This document shows, piece after piece, positions 27,368 through 35,947 of a stretch of DNA of 64,000 nucleotides. The DNA comes from Hyphomonas chukchiensis (lineage in GTDB: Bacteria; Pseudomonadota; Alphaproteobacteria; Caulobacterales; Hyphomonadaceae), in NCBI RefSeq assembly GCF_000682695.1, contig NZ_AWFG01000052.1, forward strand, positions 62,001 through 126,000, in the 5' to 3' direction. The notes under the pieces are model-generated. The model saw only the letters and a program-made list of their open reading frames with translations, did not search any database and was not told the DNA's origin. The translations under genes were made by a program, and so were the position numbers. Each line of letters starts with the position of its first letter. Position 1 is the stretch's first letter.

Positions 27368-29032
27368 CTAGCGTCCGAACTTCTTGAACTTCAGGCGTTT
27401 CGGATTGACCGCGTCTTCGCCAAGGCGGCGCTTCTTGTCTTCGAGGTAGGACGAGAAATCGCCCTCGAACCATTCGACATGGCTGTTGCCCTCGAAGGCG
27501 AGGATGTGCGTGGCCATACGGTCAAGGAACCAGCGATCGTGCGAGATGATAACGGCGCAGCCGGGGAAATTGTCGAGGCCTTCTTCGAGGGCCTGCAGCG
27601 TTTCCACGTCGAGGTCGTTGGTCGGTTCATCGAGGAGGAGCAGGTTGTGGCTGCCCTTGAGCATCTTCGCGAGGTGGACGCGGTTGCGCTCACCGCCTGA
27701 GAGCAGGCCGACCTTCTTCTGCTGGTCGGTGCCCTTGAAGTTGAAGGCGCCGACATAGGCGCGCGACATGACCTGCACGCCGCCAAGGTCGATCATGTCC
27801 GTACCGCCCGAGATTTCCTCCCAGACGTTCTTGTTCGGATCGAGCTTGTCGCGGCTCTGGTCGACATAGCCGATCTTCACAGTCTCGCCGACGCGCAGGC
27901 TGCCCGAATCCGGCTTTTCCTGATCGAGGATCATCTTGAACAGCGTCGATTTACCGGCGCCGTTCGGGCCGATCACGCCGACAATGCCACCCGGTGGCAG
28001 TTTGAAGTCCAGGTCTTCGATCAGAACGTTTTCGCCAAAGGCCTTGTTCAGGCCTTCCGCTTCCAGCACGACGCCGCCAAGGCGCGGGCCGGGCGGGATG
28101 CGGATCTGCGCGGTCATCACCTGCTCGCGCTCGGCCTTGGAGGCCATTTCCTCATAGGCATTGATACGGGCCTTGGATTTCGCCTGACGCGCTTTCTGGC
28201 CGGAGCGGACCCATTCGAGTTCCTTGGCCAGCGTGCGCTTGCGGCCGGTGTCTTCGCGCGCTTCCTGTTCCATCCGCTTGGCCTTCTGTTCGACCCAGCC
28301 GGAATAGTTGCCCTGAAAGGGCACGCCGCGGCCGCGGTCGAGTTCGAGGATCCAGCTCGTGATATCGTCGAGGAAGTAACGGTCGTGGGTCACGAGGATG
28401 ACGCAGCCGGGGAAGTTGATCAGATAGTTCTGCAGCCAGGCAACCGTCTCGGCGTCGAGGTGGTTGGTCGGTTCATCCATCAGGATCATGTCGGGCTTGG
28501 ACAGCAGCAGCTGGCAGATCGCCACGCGGCGCGCTTCACCGCCGGAGAGGGCCGACACGTCGGCATCGTTCTCGGGGCAGCCGAGCGCCGTCAGCGCCAT
28601 GTCGATCTTGGAATCGATGTCCCATGCATCGGCCGCGTCGATCTGCTCCTGCAGCTTGGTCATCTCTTCCATCAGCTCGTCGGAATAGTCTTCGCCGAGC
28701 TTTTCGGAGATGGCGTTGAACTGTTCCAGCATCTGCTTTTCAGGGCATTTGGAAGCCACGTTCTCGAACACTGTCAGCGTCGGGTCGAGCTTCGGCTCCT
28801 GTGGCAGGTAGCCAACCTTGATGCCGTCAGCGGCCCAGGCCTCGCCCTGATAGTCCTTGTCCTCGCCGGCCATGATGCGCAGCAGGGTCGACTTACCCGA
28901 ACCGTTGACGCCGACGACACCGATCTTGGCGTCAGGCAGGAAGTTCAGGTGGATGTTCTCGAACACCTTCTTGCCGCCAGGATAGGCCTTCGTGAGGCCT
29001 TGCATGTGAAAAACAATCTGGGGACCGGCCAT
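27368..29032 (-). CDS. ettA: Energy-dependent translational throttle protein EttA (ABC-F ATPase)
   Basis: The protein (554 residues, E. coli EttA 555) has two ABC domains. The first has Walker A GVNGSGKST near residue 43, signature LSGGEARRVAI and Walker B LMDEPTNHLD. The second has GPNGAGKST near 360, LSGGERNRVHLAK and LLLDEPTNDLD. Between them is the helical linker that contacts the ribosomal exit site. EttA binds the E site and slows or releases initiating ribosomes according to ATP/ADP. It lies 83 bp downstream of a metallo-beta-lactamase-fold gene on the same strand, and its 3' end faces the DyP gene. Confidence 0.95.
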   Translation of the reverse strand: MAGPQIVFHMQGLTKAYPGGKKVFENIHLNFLPDAKIGVVGVNGSGKSTLLRIMAGEDKDYQGEAWAADGIKVGYLPQEPKLDPTLTVFENVASKCPEKQMLEQFNAISEKLGEDYSDELMEEMTKLQEQIDAADAWDIDSKIDMALTALGCPENDADVSALSGGEARRVAICQLLLSKPDMILMDEPTNHLDAETVAWLQNYLINFPGCVILVTHDRYFLDDITSWILELDRGRGVPFQGNYSGWVEQKAKRMEQEAREDTGRKRTLAKELEWVRSGQKARQAKSKARINAYEEMASKAEREQVMTAQIRIPPGPRLGGVVLEAEGLNKAFGENVLIEDLDFKLPPGGIVGVIGPNGAGKSTLFKMILDQEKPDSGSLRVGETVKIGYVDQSRDKLDPNKNVWEEISGGTDMIDLGGVQVMSRAYVGAFNFKGTDQQKKVGLLSGGERNRVHLAKMLKGSHNLLLLDEPTNDLDVETLQALEEGLDNFPGCAVIISHDRWFLDRMATHILAFEGNSHVEWFEGDFSSYLEDKKRRLGEDAVNPKRLKFKKFGR

Positions 29033-29115
29033 GGCGCGTATTCCTGTTCGAACGGGAGGGAGAATGCGCTCTACTCGCGCGCGCGCAGCGGAAAATCAAG
29101 CCGTCAATGGCAATG

Positions 29116-30048
29116 CTAGTCCTGAAAACCCCAGCTGATCAGGCCTTCCTGCTCCAGCATTTCCAGCCATGTGCGGTCATGACTCGGGAAGAGGGTCACC
29201 TCCGGATTGGCTTCCCAGAGGTCGTGCAGGGCGCGGATCTGGTCCTTGACGGCCGCGCGGTCCTCGTTCGGGTCGATCACGGCGTACTGGGTGAAGACCG
29301 GCCGCATGACCAGCTCGTCGAGCGAGGTCATGGTCCAGACGATATCGCCGATCATCAGGTATTCATGGCCATTCTCCAGCGTGATGAAGAACAACTGACT
29401 GCCCGCCGTATGCCCGGGTACGGGGATCGCAACAACGCCCGGCGCAACCAGCTGGACCGATCCATCAAGGCGCGGGGCAAGATCGCGCAAGGCCGGCGCC
29501 AGCTCGCCAATCGCGAACAGCGGCAGGGCGGCAATCTGGGGCGCATTGAGCACAAGGCGCGGCGCCAGCGCGTCCGGCTGGGGGTGGCGCGCGATGGCCA
29601 TGACGTGATCGAGATGCTCGTGCGTGATGAGCACCTGGTCGGCGCGCAGCATGGCCGCCGTCAGCTGCTCATAGGCGGCGTCATCGAACGACCAGTCGTC
29701 CGGTGCGGCCACCATGCCCTCGGAGGTGAGGCGATCCAGCGCCCCGCCAATGACGATTGTCTTGTCCGGATAGACCAGCTGCACGGAATTATAGCTCGTC
29801 TCCCATTTGCCGCCCCACGCTCCGGCGCGCGCCGCCACCATGGGCGCAGAATCCCGGCCGACTTCCAGTATGCGCACCTCTGTCGGCAGCGTACCGCCGC
29901 CTTCGCGCACCATGCTGCGCCATTGGTCTATGTCCATCAGCCCCGCCGCTGCCTTGGGCGCGTGGCTGAAGCCAACGAACAGCCACCAGCCAGCCGCAGC
30001 CGCCACGACGACAAGCGCTCCGGCGATACCCAGAATCCATTTCAGCAT
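29116..30048 (-). CDS. Membrane-anchored metallo-beta-lactamase-fold hydrolase
   Basis: The protein (310 residues) begins with one hydrophobic helix (LKWILGIAGALVVVAAAAGW) and then carries the metallo-beta-lactamase motif THEHLDHV (HxHxDH), followed by PVPGHTAGS, IGDIVW and PSHDRTW as further metal ligands. The catalytic domain is probably periplasmic. GGAGGA lies six to seven bases before ATG 30048, so the longer frame to 30084 is unlikely. The substrate cannot be read from the sequence. It precedes ettA on the same strand. Confidence 0.8.
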   Translation of the reverse strand: MLKWILGIAGALVVVAAAAGWWLFVGFSHAPKAAAGLMDIDQWRSMVREGGGTLPTEVRILEVGRDSAPMVAARAGAWGGKWETSYNSVQLVYPDKTIVIGGALDRLTSEGMVAAPDDWSFDDAAYEQLTAAMLRADQVLITHEHLDHVMAIARHPQPDALAPRLVLNAPQIAALPLFAIGELAPALRDLAPRLDGSVQLVAPGVVAIPVPGHTAGSQLFFITLENGHEYLMIGDIVWTMTSLDELVMRPVFTQYAVIDPNEDRAAVKDQIRALHDLWEANPEVTLFPSHDRTWLEMLEQEGLISWGFQD

Positions 30049-30179
30049 ATTATGTCCTCCCCTTTGGGGGAGACCTAACAGCATTCTGAACGGAATGAAA
30101 TTTGTTTATCGTTCAGACCGGTTTACCCCGCGCTTGATTTCACGCTCAAATGCCGCCCAATGGCATCGGGAGTCCCGCC

Positions 30180-30929
30180 ATGAGTGAACCGGTGAAACAG
30201 GCAAAAGGTGCCGATGACGACATGAGCCGCGCTTCCGGCTGGGACGCGCTGCTGGACGACCTTTTCGGCCTGAATGTCCGTGCGCTGGGCTCGATGTGGG
30301 CGGTCCTGGCCACGCCGCGCAAAGTGTTCGCGGCGGCGCGCGATGCGGACTGGCTGGGCAAGTACACGCCCTCGATCCGGCTGGTGTTCACCCTGATCGC
30401 CGCCATGGTCTTCCTGCGCTTCCTCTGGGGCGGCGAAGACAGCGCGCTGCACCAGATGACCAAGGCAGGGCTCACCGATTCCGATGTGCTTGGCTATGGC
30501 GACATGGACCAGTTCACGCAGGACTATCTCGGCCTGTGGCTGGTCATGTTCCCGTTCAGCTATTTTTTCGTGCACGGCCTGCTGGCCCTTGTGGTGCGGA
30601 TATGGGGCAAGGGCACACGGGCGCCCCTTCGGCTGCGCCTCTACTTCGCGGCCCTGCTGCCGGGCCTTTTGCTCGGTGTCCTGTCGACGCTCGCCATCCC
30701 CTTGCTGGATGCAGCCCTGTTCGAACAGACGCTCATGCCGGCGCTTGCACTGACAGGCGTGATCTATGCGCTGACTGTGTTCCGGGGGCTGCCTGCGGCC
30801 GTGAGCAAGATGGGTCGGGCGTCGCGCGGCCTCCTGTTCGCGTGTGTTGCGCTTTGCGGCGACCTGTTCATCGCCTTGTCGACCTTCGTGATCGGCTATG
30901 CCTGGCTCTATGAGCGCGGCCCGGTCTAG
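30180..30929 (+). CDS. Conserved membrane protein of unknown function, five predicted helices
   Basis: The protein (249 residues) has a polar N-terminal part to about residue 60. About five hydrophobic segments follow: LVFTLIAAMVFLRFLW, LWLVMFPFSYFFVHGLLALVV, LYFAALLPGLLLGVLSTLAI, MPALALTGVIYALTVF and LLFACVALCGDLFIALSTFVIG. I do not recognise a catalytic motif. The start is supported by GGGAG seven bases upstream. It is divergent from the MBL-fold gene across 130 bp, and its final bases overlap the stop of the convergent Sel1 gene. Confidence 0.65.
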   Translation: MSEPVKQAKGADDDMSRASGWDALLDDLFGLNVRALGSMWAVLATPRKVFAAARDADWLGKYTPSIRLVFTLIAAMVFLRFLWGGEDSALHQMTKAGLTDSDVLGYGDMDQFTQDYLGLWLVMFPFSYFFVHGLLALVVRIWGKGTRAPLRLRLYFAALLPGLLLGVLSTLAIPLLDAALFEQTLMPALALTGVIYALTVFRGLPAAVSKMGRASRGLLFACVALCGDLFIALSTFVIGYAWLYERGPV

Positions 30930-31561
30930 CGGGCGGCGCAGGCCTTGGCGGCGGCGTGTTCCTCGTCGGACATGACGCTTTCCAGCCGCTCAAGCTCTAC
31001 GACTGCCCCGGCATTGCCGAGCCTCTCAGCTTCCCGGAACCAGTGCCATGCGGCGATGAAGTCGGACTCGCCCCAATGGCCGCCGGCATGGGCGATGCCG
31101 AGATTGAAGGCGCAGCGGCTGTCGCCCAAGCGGGCCCCGCGTGTCCACCATTCGCGGGCAGAATTGAATTCCTGATCGCCGCCCGTTCCGGTCATCATCA
31201 TTGCGCCGAGATGGGTGATCGCGTCGACCTCGCCATCCTCAGCCGCCAGCAGGAACAGGGTGCGCGCGCGGGGCAAATCCTTCTCGCCGCCAAGGCCGCG
31301 CACCAGCATGAAACCCAGGTTGAAGCGCGCCGTGGGCAGGCCGGTTTCGGCCGCCTGATGGTAATAGGCCCGGGCCGCAGCGAGGTCCTTGTGGACCCCC
31401 CGGCCATGATGGAGCATTGTTCCGAAATTGTTGGCTGCCGCCGCGTGGCCGGCATTCGCCGCCTTGCGCATCGCCTCGGCCGCCTTCACCAGCGACTCGC
31501 CTCCCTCACTGCCCGCGAGCAGTGCCTGAGCGTGTTCGTAGATGGCGTTCCCCTCATCCAT
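30926..31561 (-). CDS. Sel1-like repeat (SLR) protein
   Basis: The protein (211 residues) is made of about four Sel1/TPR-like helical repeats of 36 residues with the pattern A..LG.ML..G.GV..D...A..YY..AA: NNFGTMLHHGRGVHKDLAAA, FNLGFMLVRGLGGEKDLPRA, THLGAMMMTGTGG. It has no signal peptide and is probably cytoplasmic, as a protein-protein interaction scaffold. The function is unknown. It converges with the five-helix membrane protein gene (four-base overlap) and diverges from the S9 peptidase gene. Confidence 0.82.
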   Translation of the reverse strand: MDEGNAIYEHAQALLAGSEGGESLVKAAEAMRKAANAGHAAAANNFGTMLHHGRGVHKDLAAARAYYHQAAETGLPTARFNLGFMLVRGLGGEKDLPRARTLFLLAAEDGEVDAITHLGAMMMTGTGGDQEFNSAREWWTRGARLGDSRCAFNLGIAHAGGHWGESDFIAAWHWFREAERLGNAGAVVELERLESVMSDEEHAAAKACAAR

Positions 31562-31709
31562 AGGTGTACTTTAATTCACGTCTTCAACCTGACCAGACAC
31601 GAAACACAGTTTCGCCACAAATTATCAATCTGTGCGCGATTTCCGGTCGGCGGGATGACACAAGCCCGATGATCGCTAGTGTGCGCTACAGAACACGCGG
31701 AGAGCACCA

Positions 31710-33965
31710 TTGCCTGAATCCCCTGAAGTCCTGACGATTGAACGCCTCTATGGCTCCCCCTCCCTGTCAGGACCGGCTCCGAGGGGCGTTCAATTCTCGC
31801 CGGACGGCCAGCGCGTGACCTTCCTGAAAGGCCGCCCCGACGAGCAGGACCGCTACGACCTCTGGCAGTTTGACGTAAAAACGGGCCAGCAGAGCCGCCT
31901 GATCGATTCGCAGCTTCTTCAACCTGTCGAAGCAGAACTCTCGGAAATGGAGAAAGCCACGCGGGAGCGAAAGCGCATCGCGGGCGCAAAAGGCATTGTC
32001 GACTACAGTTGGGGCACGGCGGACACGCTGCTCGTGCCAATGGGCGGCGACCTGTTCCTGGTGACGCTTGGCGACGGCGCGCCTGAGGTTCGCCAGCTGA
32101 CGGATAGCGATGCTTTCGAGACCGACGCGAAGGTCTCGCCGGGCGGCCGCTATGCCAGCTTCGTGCGCGACGGGGCGCTTTACGCGATCGACCTGCCGAG
32201 CGGCGAGGAGACCCGCCTCTCCCCCGCCGCCGAGCCGGACAAAGCGATTTCGTATGGCGTCGCCGAATTCGTGGCACAGGAAGAGATGCATCGTTTCACC
32301 GGCTACTGGTGGAGCCCGGACGACCGCTATGTCGCCTATACGCGCGTGGATGAGTCCCCGGTCGATATCATCCCCCGGTTCGACATCGAGGCGGACAAGG
32401 TGAGCGTCATCGAGCAGCGCTACCCGCGCGCCGGTCGGCCAAATGCCGTGGTGGACCTGTTCGTTCGGGACATGGCGACGGGCGAGACAGTTGAAATCAA
32501 CTGGCGGAGAAATGATTGGGGACCTGCGACGGACCAGTATCTCGCGCGGGTGAACTGGGCGCAGGATACGCTCTTCGTACAACGTGTGAACCGCGATCAG
32601 ACGGATCTCGATCTTGTACAATTCATGGTCTTCCAGCATCCGTCAAAAGGCGTGCGCCTCTACGAAGCCTCACATCGAACGCTCGACCGGCAGCCGAATT
32701 GGATCAATCTCTCAACAGACTTCAAGAGCCTCGGCGATTGGGGCATCGCGCTCAGCGACGAAACGAATGGTTATCGTCAGATTTGCCTGCTTCCCGCTTC
32801 AGGCAGCGCGCCGCCCCGTCACATCGGTGGCGACTGGGCGGTCGACGAGTTGAAGATGGCCAGCGCCAAGCGCATGGATATCCACTTCACGGGCTTCAAG
32901 GACTCTCCCCTCGAACGCCACTTGTACCATGCCGGAATTCCGGCTCTCGGCGGTGCCAATGCCCAGTTAATTTCACGCGATGCCGATCTCGCGCCCTCGC
33001 GCATTACCGAACCCGGCAAGACATGGGCGATCACGATGGCGCCAGACGGCAAGTCCTTTGTTGGTGCAAGCTCGTCGCCCGGCCAGCCGCCGCAGGTCGG
33101 GCTCTACAGGGCCGACGGGTCGCTGATTGCGTGGATCGAGGAAAACAGGCTGGACGAGAGCCATCCCTATGCGCCCTTCCTTCCAGACCACTCCTTGCCG
33201 GAATTCGGCACGCTGAAGGCCGAGGACGGGCAGGACCTCCATTACTCCATCCTGAAGCCGCCGGGTTTCGACCCCGCCAAAAAGTATCCCGTCATTGTCG
33301 AGGTCTATGGCGGGCCGCATGTGCAGACCGTGGTGAATGAATGGGCCCGCGTGTCGGACCAGTTCTATGCCCGCGAGGGCTACATCCTCTTCCGGCTGGA
33401 CAATCGCGGCAGCGCCAACCGGGGCAAGCAGTTCGAGGACGTCATCTATCGCCGCACGGGCGGGCCGGAAGTGCGCGACCAGCTGGCCGGCGTCGACTGG
33501 CTGAAAGCCCAGCCCTTCGTGGACGCGAGCCGCATCGCCATCCAGGGCTGGTCATACGGTGGCTACATGACGCTGATGACGGTGCTGCAGGCCCCCGAGG
33601 GCACGTTCGCCGCTGCCGCCGCCGGCGCGCCCGTCACCGACTGGCGGCTCTATGACACGTTCTATACCGAGCGCTACATGGACACGCCGGAGGACAATCC
33701 GGACGGCTACGAAGCCTCCAGCGTCTTCCCCTATGTCGACAATCTGACGACGCCCCTGCTGCTGATGCACGGCATGGCCGACGACAATGTCACCTTCGAC
33801 AACACGACCCGGCTGATGGCCGCGCTGCAGGAGAAGGGCAAGCCTTTCGAGCTGATGACCTATCCCGGCCAGCGCCACGGCATTCGCGGCGAGAAACTCC
33901 AGGTACACCTGATGAAGACCCGCATAGCGTTTCTGGAGCGGCATTTGAAAGACAAATCCACATGA
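31710..33965 (+). CDS. S9 family peptidase, dipeptidyl peptidase IV type
   Basis: The protein (751 residues) has a beta-propeller N-terminal half, including DPPIV-like VAQEEMHRFTGYWWSPDD (the EE motif that binds the substrate N-terminus), and a C-terminal alpha/beta hydrolase. The catalytic serine is at 615 (GWSYGGYM), with the aspartate in GMADDNVTF and the histidine in GQRHGI. It should release X-Pro or X-Ala dipeptides from peptide N-termini. The start is TTG 31710 with GGAGAG upstream. No signal peptide is evident. It overlaps the Nudix gene by four bases and heads a five-gene operon. Confidence 0.9.
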   Translation: MPESPEVLTIERLYGSPSLSGPAPRGVQFSPDGQRVTFLKGRPDEQDRYDLWQFDVKTGQQSRLIDSQLLQPVEAELSEMEKATRERKRIAGAKGIVDYSWGTADTLLVPMGGDLFLVTLGDGAPEVRQLTDSDAFETDAKVSPGGRYASFVRDGALYAIDLPSGEETRLSPAAEPDKAISYGVAEFVAQEEMHRFTGYWWSPDDRYVAYTRVDESPVDIIPRFDIEADKVSVIEQRYPRAGRPNAVVDLFVRDMATGETVEINWRRNDWGPATDQYLARVNWAQDTLFVQRVNRDQTDLDLVQFMVFQHPSKGVRLYEASHRTLDRQPNWINLSTDFKSLGDWGIALSDETNGYRQICLLPASGSAPPRHIGGDWAVDELKMASAKRMDIHFTGFKDSPLERHLYHAGIPALGGANAQLISRDADLAPSRITEPGKTWAITMAPDGKSFVGASSSPGQPPQVGLYRADGSLIAWIEENRLDESHPYAPFLPDHSLPEFGTLKAEDGQDLHYSILKPPGFDPAKKYPVIVEVYGGPHVQTVVNEWARVSDQFYAREGYILFRLDNRGSANRGKQFEDVIYRRTGGPEVRDQLAGVDWLKAQPFVDASRIAIQGWSYGGYMTLMTVLQAPEGTFAAAAAGAPVTDWRLYDTFYTERYMDTPEDNPDGYEASSVFPYVDNLTTPLLLMHGMADDNVTFDNTTRLMAALQEKGKPFELMTYPGQRHGIRGEKLQVHLMKTRIAFLERHLKDKST

Positions 33966-34522
33966 TCAAACCCTGGAAGACCCTTGAGAGCCACCAGACC
34001 TTCAAGGACAAGTTCCTCTCCCTCCGCACCGACAAGTGCGAGCGCGAGGATGGCCATGTCGTGCCGACCTATCATGTTCTGGAATTCACCGAATGGGTAA
34101 CTATGATACCCGTCACGGATGAAGGCAATGTGGTGCTGATCCGCGAGTATCGCCATGCGGGCGGTGTCGTACTGCTGGGTGTGCCGGGCGGCGTGATGGA
34201 TCCGGGCGAAACCGACAAGGAAGCAGCGGGGCGGCGCGAGCTGCAGGAGGAGACGGGCTATACGGCGCGCGAGATGATCCCGGTTGGCAGCTGCTACCCG
34301 AACCCGGCCATCCAGAACAACCAGATCCACTATTTCCTCGCCACCGGCTGCACGAAGACCCACGATCAATCGCTCGACCCGAACGAGGAGATCGAAGTGC
34401 TGGAAATGCCGTATGAGGAATTTCTTGCCTACGAAAACCTCGACGCCCAGCACGGCCTTCACGCGGCGGCATTGTTTTACACCGAGCGCTATTTCGGCAA
34501 GCATCCAGATAAACGCCCTTAG
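33962..34522 (+). CDS. Nudix hydrolase, ADP-ribose pyrophosphatase-like
   Basis: The protein (186 residues) contains a full Nudix box, GGVMDPGETDKEAAGRRELQ followed by EETGY, near residues 75-98. The upstream VVLIREYRHA and downstream YPNPAIQNNQIHYFLA are typical of ADP-ribose or nucleoside-diphosphate-sugar pyrophosphatases. It hydrolyses nucleoside diphosphates linked to another group, with Mg2+. Its ATG overlaps the stop of the S9 peptidase. It may serve house-cleaning; the true substrate is not known. Confidence 0.85.
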   Translation: MIKPWKTLESHQTFKDKFLSLRTDKCEREDGHVVPTYHVLEFTEWVTMIPVTDEGNVVLIREYRHAGGVVLLGVPGGVMDPGETDKEAAGRRELQEETGYTAREMIPVGSCYPNPAIQNNQIHYFLATGCTKTHDQSLDPNEEIEVLEMPYEEFLAYENLDAQHGLHAAALFYTERYFGKHPDKRP

Positions 34523-34544
34523 ACGCGCCAGAAGAGGAAACCCC

Positions 34545-34967
34545 ATGCCAGCCTTCCAGCCCACTGCCGACCAGTTCCGCGCCTTCCGTGACGACCCGTA
34601 TGACGGGCCCGTCGCGCAGGTGAACCTGCTCAAGTTCCGCGTGAAGGCGGAGTACGCCCCGGACGACCCGGAGCATGGCGAGGCGATCAGCGGCGAAGCG
34701 GCCTATATGCGCTATTCCGAGGCCTTTACGGAAGCCGCGAAAGAAGTCGGCGGCTCGACCCTGCTGCTGGCCTCGACCGAACGCTACTTCATCGGACAGG
34801 GCGACTGGGACGGCGTGCTGGTGAACCACTTCCCGACGCGGCAGGCCTTCATCGCGACGCTGAACCACAAGGATTACAAATCCATGTCGCGCCACCGCGA
34901 GGCGGGTCTGCTCTGCCAGGAACTGATCGTGACGCGGCCGAGCTGGGTGAGTGGAGACAAGGTATGA
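34545..34967 (+). CDS. DUF1330-like (dimeric alpha/beta barrel) protein
   Basis: The protein (140 residues) has the small ferredoxin-like fold pattern of DUF1330: PVAQVNLLKFR at the first strand, YMRYSEAFTEAAKEVGGSTLL, WDGVLVNHFPTRQAFIATL and SMSRHREAGL. Family members are small, often dimeric proteins of unknown function. AGAGGA lies about seven bases upstream of ATG 34545. Its stop overlaps the GST gene start. It sits in the same operon as the peptidase, Nudix, GST and PLP enzyme genes. Confidence 0.75.
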   Translation: MPAFQPTADQFRAFRDDPYDGPVAQVNLLKFRVKAEYAPDDPEHGEAISGEAAYMRYSEAFTEAAKEVGGSTLLLASTERYFIGQGDWDGVLVNHFPTRQAFIATLNHKDYKSMSRHREAGLLCQELIVTRPSWVSGDKV

Positions 34968-35947
34968 GCGGGTACGAGGTCTATGGCGCGCTCGGCTCGC
35001 CCTATTCGATGAAGGTGCGCGCGGCGATGCGGGCGAAGCGCCTGCCGCATACATGGACCGGCATGACGGGCGAGGAGCGCGGACAGATCATGCCGAACGT
35101 GAAGGCGCCGGTCATCCCGGTCATCAAGCGCCCCGATGGGACGTGGACGAATGATTCCACGCCCTTCCTCCTGTCAATCGAAGACGAGGGGCGCCCCCTG
35201 CTGCCGCCGGACCCCGCGCAGCGCTTTGCCTGCCTCCTGCTGGAGGACATGGCGGACGAATGGTTCATGAAGGCCATGTTCCATTATCGCTGGTTCTATG
35301 AGGAAGATGCCGAATGGTGCGCTAACTGGCTGATCTTCGACACGCTGCCCAATGCCGGTCGCAAGGACGTGGAGGACACCGCTGCGGGCATTCGTGCGCG
35401 GCAGATTTCGCGCATGGCCCTTGTCGGCTGCACGCCGGAGACCGCACCGCTGATCGAGGCGAGCTGGAAGCGGGCGAACCGGGCGCTGGAGGCCATGGCG
35501 CTGGGGCCGACGCGCTTCCTGTTCGGCGATGCGGTGTCGCTGGCGGACCTCGGCTTCTACGGGCAGCTGAAAGTCATGTCCTATGATCCGACGCCGATGG
35601 CCTGGCTGCGCGCCCAGACGCCTTACCTCTATCGCTGGCTGGACCATGCCGATGATGCGGGCGGCATTGAAGGCGGCTGGGCGGAGGGGCTCAGCGACCC
35701 GGTCAATGACCTGCTGACGATTTGCGGCGATACCTACCTGCCCTTCCTGCAGGCCAATGTAGAGGCACTGGCGGCCGGGGCGGAAACGTTCAGCCTGACA
35801 GTCGAAGGCGGGCGCTATGAACAGGGCGTGTTCAAGTATCAGGCAAAATGCCTTGAGGCGCTGAAGCGCGAATGGGCCGCACTGGACAGCGCTGCCAAGG
35901 CAGCCCTTTCTGCCGCCATTGGCAAAGGAGCCTCCCTGCTTGACTGA
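34964..35947 (+). CDS. Glutathione S-transferase family protein
   Basis: The protein (327 residues) starts with a thioredoxin-like fold (YEVYGALGSPYSMKVRAAMRAK, then KAPVIPVIKRPDGTWTNDST with the cis-proline and the S/T glutathione-contact motif). A helical C-terminal GST domain follows (RFLFGDAVSLADLGFYGQL). It is longer than classical GSTs (about 220), with roughly 100 extra C-terminal residues. It may conjugate or reduce with glutathione. The start overlaps the DUF1330 stop (ATGA), and its 3' end overlaps the next gene by eight bases. Confidence 0.8.
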   Translation: MSGYEVYGALGSPYSMKVRAAMRAKRLPHTWTGMTGEERGQIMPNVKAPVIPVIKRPDGTWTNDSTPFLLSIEDEGRPLLPPDPAQRFACLLLEDMADEWFMKAMFHYRWFYEEDAEWCANWLIFDTLPNAGRKDVEDTAAGIRARQISRMALVGCTPETAPLIEASWKRANRALEAMALGPTRFLFGDAVSLADLGFYGQLKVMSYDPTPMAWLRAQTPYLYRWLDHADDAGGIEGGWAEGLSDPVNDLLTICGDTYLPFLQANVEALAAGAETFSLTVEGGRYEQGVFKYQAKCLEALKREWAALDSAAKAALSAAIGKGASLLD

